Source: Larix sibirica
Taxonomy: Eukaryota > Streptophyta > Pinopsida > Pinales > Pinaceae
Assembly: GCA_004151065.3 (NCBI GenBank)
Contig: NWUY0300020169.1
Location: 38,714-73,732 of the forward strand
Length of the DNA stretch: 35,019 nucleotides
Reading direction: 5' to 3'
Each line of letters begins with the position of its first letter. Within the stretch, counting starts at the first letter, position 1. This document shows, piece by piece, positions 31,181 to 35,019 of the stretch. The translations under genes and the position numbers were made by a program. The notes beneath the pieces were generated by a model. The model ran no database searches, was not told the origin of the DNA, and saw nothing but the letters and a program-made list of their open reading frames with translations.

Positions 31181-31825
31181 CACTGTCGAATTTAAGTTGA
31201 AAACTCTAGCAGCTCCTTCGAGACAAGAAATCGATCCAAACATTTCGTTATTCTTCATATCCTACCCTTCTGTTTTTCCAAGAAGGCTTTAGTTTTATCG
31301 GTTCAACATCAACGAGCCTATTATCCTCCATCTCTCTAAAAAATAAATTAGTAAGGGTGTTGACTCGAGCATTTGGACCCCAAATCTCCGAAAGACCAGG
31401 AGAAAAATTCAGATCCCCTCCTAAAATTATCTTACACTGCTTGATAATAGATTTTTCCAACAAATTTTCCCATAAAGGGATTCTATCACTATACGGCCTG
31501 TAGATATTCAAAAATAGAAAATCCTGGTTTAAATCTTGTGAAAAAATATTCACACACAAACTTGACTTGAAGGCCCAAGAATTTAAATACCTCATGCTGT
31601 GACAATGCCATCCCGTAATCAAGCCCTCATATTTACCCTTTGCATCTACAAAACCAAATCCCATCCACCAAGTAACACTTTCAACTCTGTCACAATCTTC
31701 TCTCCCATACTCATAGATTCCTGTAAAAAAATCACATATGGCTTCAAATTGTCAACCAAACTCCTAAGTGCTAGCTTCTTTGAGGCACTAACAAGGCCTC
31801 TACAGTTCAAGGAGAAACAAATCAT
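31181..31825 (-). pseudogene. LINE-3 ORF2: AP-endonuclease domain, frameshifted
   Basis: ORF2 starts at the ATG 31825-31823: MICFSLNCRGLVSASKKLA, then PYVIFLQESMSMGEK with the catalytic Glu. A frameshift near 31660 leads to GFVDAKGKYEGLITGW and IILGGDLNFSPGLSEIWG with the catalytic Asp/Asn. Further on, in a third frame near 31160, the SDH motif reads SNHH. The nuclease would be inactive from both the frameshifts and the Asp loss. Confidence 0.85.
31822..31825 (-). promoter_or_regulatory. ORF1/ORF2 stop-start overlap (ATGA) in LINE-3
   Basis: The ORF2 ATG and the ORF1 TGA overlap in ATGA; the last ORF1 residues are VVEAPEGVPL. In LINE-1 (7153-7157) and LINE-2 (21012-21008) the junction is TAATG instead. 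Such overlaps suggest termination-reinitiation for ORF2. Confidence 0.7.
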
Positions 31826-33801
31826 AAAGGAACCCCTTCAGGGGCTTCAACTACTCTAAGGGCCCCACTAATCGACCTTTGTTTCCTTGAAGCAACATCC
31901 CATGCAACCTTCTCTTGACCTAGATGCAAGAAATATTTCCTACCTTTTCTAGATTTAAAACTTCCCACATTCATCCCAAGCCCTCCAGAATAATCAGAGT
32001 GAAATCTCTCAAAATACCCTTATCGGGCCCGAAGAAAATATCGACCCTTTTCCTCCAAACTTCCCCAGAGAGTTACCATAAAGCTTATTTTCAGATAGCC
32101 CACAGTTTTGTAATTTATCATTACAGTCATGAGAAGTAAAAGCATTCTTTAAAGTATTAAGCGTTAACTTCACAAGACTCTCTCCCTTATTTGCAAATAA
32201 AGAACTAAACAAATCCACATCCTTATAGGAAGAAAATTTAGAAAGACCAAGAACCGGGGCAAATTCATACCAACAATCCCATCAAATTGTAAAGGTGCCA
32301 AGCCTCTTTCAGAGTCTTTCTTGGATTAACCCTGACCGAGGTATCTTGTACAAGAGGTCCAACACTATCCTTCAAAATATCCTCCACTACCTAAGAACAT
32401 CCGATCTCCTTCGGCCTTAAGGAGTTTGCAACCTCTATCTCTTTGGGTTCCTCATTTGAAACATCACGAAGAATCTCAACATACTTCAACTATTTAGGAA
32501 CTTAAATAACATGAACAACAAGATTTCTGGAAGTCCTTCTCCTGAAATTCTCTCTAGAAACCAACCCGACATCTAAATCTTCTCCCTTCTTCAGCCAAAT
32601 CTTCCTGCGAAAATGCATTGTACATATGCAACAATATGACCATGTTTATGGCATCGATTGCATTTAAACAACATCCCAATCCTGATATAATCCAACAATT
32701 GCATATGAACTTTATTCCCCGAAGATATATCAATCTTCTCCGCCAAACCCTCCCTCATATCCAATTTTACAAGTATTCCCGCCACACAGTACACTCCTGT
32801 TTCCAAAAATGACCAATCCAAATCCACATAAGAACCCAATGCATTACCTACGGCCTGAAATATGTCTGATGACCGGAACTCCAAAGGCAGATTTGGTAGC
32901 TTTACCCACAAAGCTTTTTCATCTAGTCTTTCCTTTATGGCATAAAAAAGGGGAGATTGAATTTTCAAGAAAATTACACCAGAGTTCCAATGCTAATCCT
33001 TTTTCAAAATGAAAGAAGCATCCTTTGCATAGTTAAATATGAATGGCACCCATCCCATAGGAAGAATGAGAGCATCTAGATTATAACCCATAATATCACC
33101 CCAAACTTCTCCAACCCATTTTTTAAATCTTAGATAACCAACTCCAAAACCCATAACTCGTCCCACTAGAGTCTTCTCCACAACTTCAACAACAACATTC
33201 ATTTTTAAGACTTCTCCTAAAACCAGAACATTCGAGTTATTCTTCGACTTAATACATTTCCTTTTCCTTTTGGTAATTGGTTCCTCCTCAAAACACCTAG
33301 TTGCTTCTCGCTTCCCTAAAAAAAACGCAGTATGCACCATATCTAGGTTTCTTCCCACTTGGTTCAAGAAAACCCTTTAGAAGACCTTCGAAGCACCAGA
33401 CTACCGGAAATTTGAATCACATCTCTCTCCCACAATAGTATCCTTATAATGACTTTCACATGCCTTTTTTGCTCGCGTTTCCAGAGTCTCCTCTTTTTCT
33501 CCCCCGAATGCAGTCTCCAATAAAAGCTAATGAATGATTCCTTCCTTTGAGGAATTATTCATGATGCAATTTCCTCCCAAGACAATTTCCACCGTAGGAT
33601 TAAACCGTGCATTAAAATTAGGCTCATATGGACCCTCTATCCTTGAAGAATCCCTATACAACTCTTTATTCAAGGTACGATCTGACAAGTCTGATCCAAT
33701 CCTGACACCACTCCCACTTCCCTAGAAACCAGCTCGCACCAACGCTTATCTCCAGGTGAACTAGAAACCCTAGCCTTTGCTTTCACCTTTCTAAGATCCA
33801 T
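31822..33801 (-). pseudogene. LINE-3 ORF1: gag-like protein with DUF4283-type domain and zinc knuckle, broken
   Basis: Starts at ATG 33801 (MDLRKVKAKARVSSSPGDK) about 25 bases from the element end and ends at TGA 31824-31822. A frameshift near 33680 and others near 33500 and 32980 break it. A DUF4283-like domain is read from about 33190 to 32700 (VGYLRFKKWVGEVWGDIMG, ALWVKLPNLPLEFRSSDIF, LGSYVDLDWS). It is followed by a knuckle FKCNRCHKHGHIVAYVQC near 32620-32670, where the spacing before the last Cys is six instead of the usual four. A basic C-terminus (GQEKVAWDVASRKQRSIS) matches LINE-2. Role in plant L1s: RNA binding and particle formation. Confidence 0.8.
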
Positions 33802-33826
33802 CCGCTACGATGTTTTACTTATATCC

Positions 33827-33840
33827 ACTACGACCCCATA
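33827..33840. repeat. LINE-3 target-site duplication, right copy
   Basis: ACTACGACCCCATA, partner of 27472-27485 with one T/C difference. Confidence 0.85.
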
Positions 33841-34343
33841 CTTAACATTCAATGCTATTATATATTTTATTACGTCTTACTGTTCTTTTTCTTTTTCATT
33901 TTTTTTTAAAATTTGGAATTGTATTATGTAACAACCTAATAAGTATGCACTTCTATTAGGGTCATATTTTATGGTTACAGTATTTATATGCTTTCCTTAT
34001 TGAGTTGAAAATCAATTTCCCTTTGTGATCTTCTCTATTGTATTTTGTGGTAATAATTCATATTTCATTTTTACCTTTCTCATAATGATAGTATGTACCT
34101 TTTTCATAATGATAATATGTAGTATGTAGAAATTAATACTTTTGAATGTTAAATTGCATCTTTTTATTAATAGTTTTAATTGAAAATTAAAAAAAAAATT
34201 GTTAAAATAAAAATTTAAAAATAAAAATTGATTTAAAAATTATAAATCAAATTAAGATTACAATTTTGAAAATAACCCGTTACAAATTTAAAACTATTGC
34301 AATTTTAACCATCTTGATCTAATTTAAAAAACTCCCTTGAAAA

Positions 34344-34620
34344 CAACACTATAAATAGAGTAATCTAATTTAAATTTAATCGACGCCTACAAAATTTCAA
34401 CACTATAAAGAGAGTAATTTAATTTAAATTTAATGAACGCCTACAAAATTCAGTTAAGAATCGATTCCAACTTTACCCAAATAAGAAATATAAGAATATT
34501 ACAATTTCAACCACTTAATTGAAAAAAAACCCTCCATTTAAAACAACATAAGAAATGGAGCAATCTAATTGAAGATTAATTGAAGCCTCCAAAATTCGGT
34601 TAAGAATCGATTCGGTCATA
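34344..34620. repeat. 54-bp direct repeat, two adjacent copies and one dispersed
   Basis: Units at 34344, 34398 and 34544 share CAACA, then AGAGTAAT/GGAGCAAT, CTAATT..A, TTTAAT/ATTAAT, and GCCT(A/C)CAAAATT. The last two continue with GTTAAGAATCGATTC. The spacing implies a tandem duplication plus a larger duplication of about 146 bases. Confidence 0.75.
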
Positions 34621-34870
34621 TTTATTAATCATAAACATTCAGTGAGGGATTGCACTATACTGGCCTACAGCTTGGACAAGCTTGTATGTGGCCCCTTAGG
34701 GCTCTTTTACACGAGGGGAATATTTTATAAGCAAGATCACGGGGAAGAGAATCCATACTTACTTAATAATGAAGTTATTTGAATTTATTCTTTTGAGTGA
34801 TGTGATAGTAATTTTGTCAAAAATATATGTATTGTTTATTTAATGTCTTTTTAGTTACATGCTATTTTTA

Positions 34871-34958
34871 AATGTCTTTTATAAGCTTTATTGTGACTTA
34901 AGACTATAAACATCAATGTCTTTTATAAGCTTTATTGTGAGTGAAGACTAGAAACATT
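34871..34958. repeat. Two-copy 44-bp tandem repeat
   Basis: Units at 34871 and 34915 start AATGTCTTTTATAAGCTTTA and TTGTGA and continue with AAGACTA.AAACAT, differing at a few positions in the second half. Confidence 0.85.
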
Positions 34959-35019
34959 ATTGTACACATCAATATCAATATAGAATATGACTTTTTACAA
35001 TAGTAAAAGGTGTGATATT

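Larger units (their letters stand above)
27486..33826 (-). mobile_element. LINE-3: near full-length plant L1-type retrotransposon
   Basis: 6.3 kb between 14-bp target-site duplications. In element order: a short 5' leader of about 25 bases, ORF1 (33801-31822), ORF2 (31825 to about 27790) with endonuclease, linker, RT, connection, zf-RVT-like region and RNase H, a 3' UTR with a 33-bp partial duplication (AACGAATCAATTA, 27618 and 27651), and a (TA)n tail. It belongs to a different subfamily from LINE-1/2 (PISDA, FIDD, ATGA junction instead of TAATG) and looks younger: long pieces of RT and connection are open. Confidence 0.9.
33841..35019. other. AT-rich right flank without recognisable genes
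   Basis: Apart from two sets of short direct repeats I see no gene, RNA or element end. GTACCTTT.TCATAATGATA is also tandemly repeated near 34071-34125. Confidence 0.5.

Noticed and set aside
1-35019. CRISPR-like array, tRNA, rRNA or bacterial operon
   Set aside because: Repeats are single tandem duplications without unique spacers; no cloverleaf or rRNA signature was seen; composition and LINEs are those of a plant nuclear genome.

Overview
The window looks like intergenic chromatin from a large, repeat-rich seed-plant nuclear genome. It is AT-rich, full of microsatellites and short tandem duplications, and I find no intact host gene. Everything with recognisable coding content is retroelement debris: plant L1-type LINEs (gag with a DUF4283-like domain and zinc knuckle, APE endonuclease, reverse transcriptase, zf-RVT-like linker, RNase H), RNase H-bearing partial elements, and one LTR with an Athila/Calypso-like primer binding site. 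Species cannot be fixed from this; a gymnosperm or large-genome angiosperm would both fit.

Layout. 1-3960: AT-rich sequence with a degenerate 176-bp tandem duplication at the left end. 3964-5470: minus-strand LTR with adjacent PBS. 5687-5938: 124-bp tandem duplication. 6232-6880: 3' fragment of a LINE (RNase H plus 3' hairpin). 6895-11472: LINE-1 (+), with the end of ORF1 and all of ORF2, heavily frameshifted. 11473-14375: AT-rich, with 74-, 44- and 38-bp tandem repeats. 14376-15907: RNase H/coiled-coil element copy 1 (-). 16538-21264: LINE-2 (-), same family as LINE-1. 21964-22068: long hairpin. 22810-23835: RNase H/coiled-coil element copy 3 (+), meeting copy 2 (-, 23871-25198) tail to tail at a (TA)n tract. 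25605-26205 and 26912-27506: about 600 bp duplicated without visible change, the second copy starting at the base after the single N. 27486-33826: LINE-3 (-), near full length, with a 14-bp target-site duplication. 33841-35019: AT-rich, with short direct repeats.

How the parts relate. In the LINEs ORF1 is an RNA-binding gag-like protein, and ORF2 nicks the target (EN), primes reverse transcription (RT) and carries a C-terminal RNase H. In all three LINEs the ORF1 stop overlaps the ORF2 start (TAATG or ATGA), suggesting coupled translation. All copies are dead: frameshifts, stops and lost catalytic residues are described per entry. The most unusual items are (a) the RNase H plus coiled-coil elements without any visible reverse transcriptase, two of which share a hairpin with a compensatory base-pair change and a similar 5' junction, (b) the 44-bp hairpin near 22 kb, and (c) the duplicated flank at the N gap, which looks like an assembly error.
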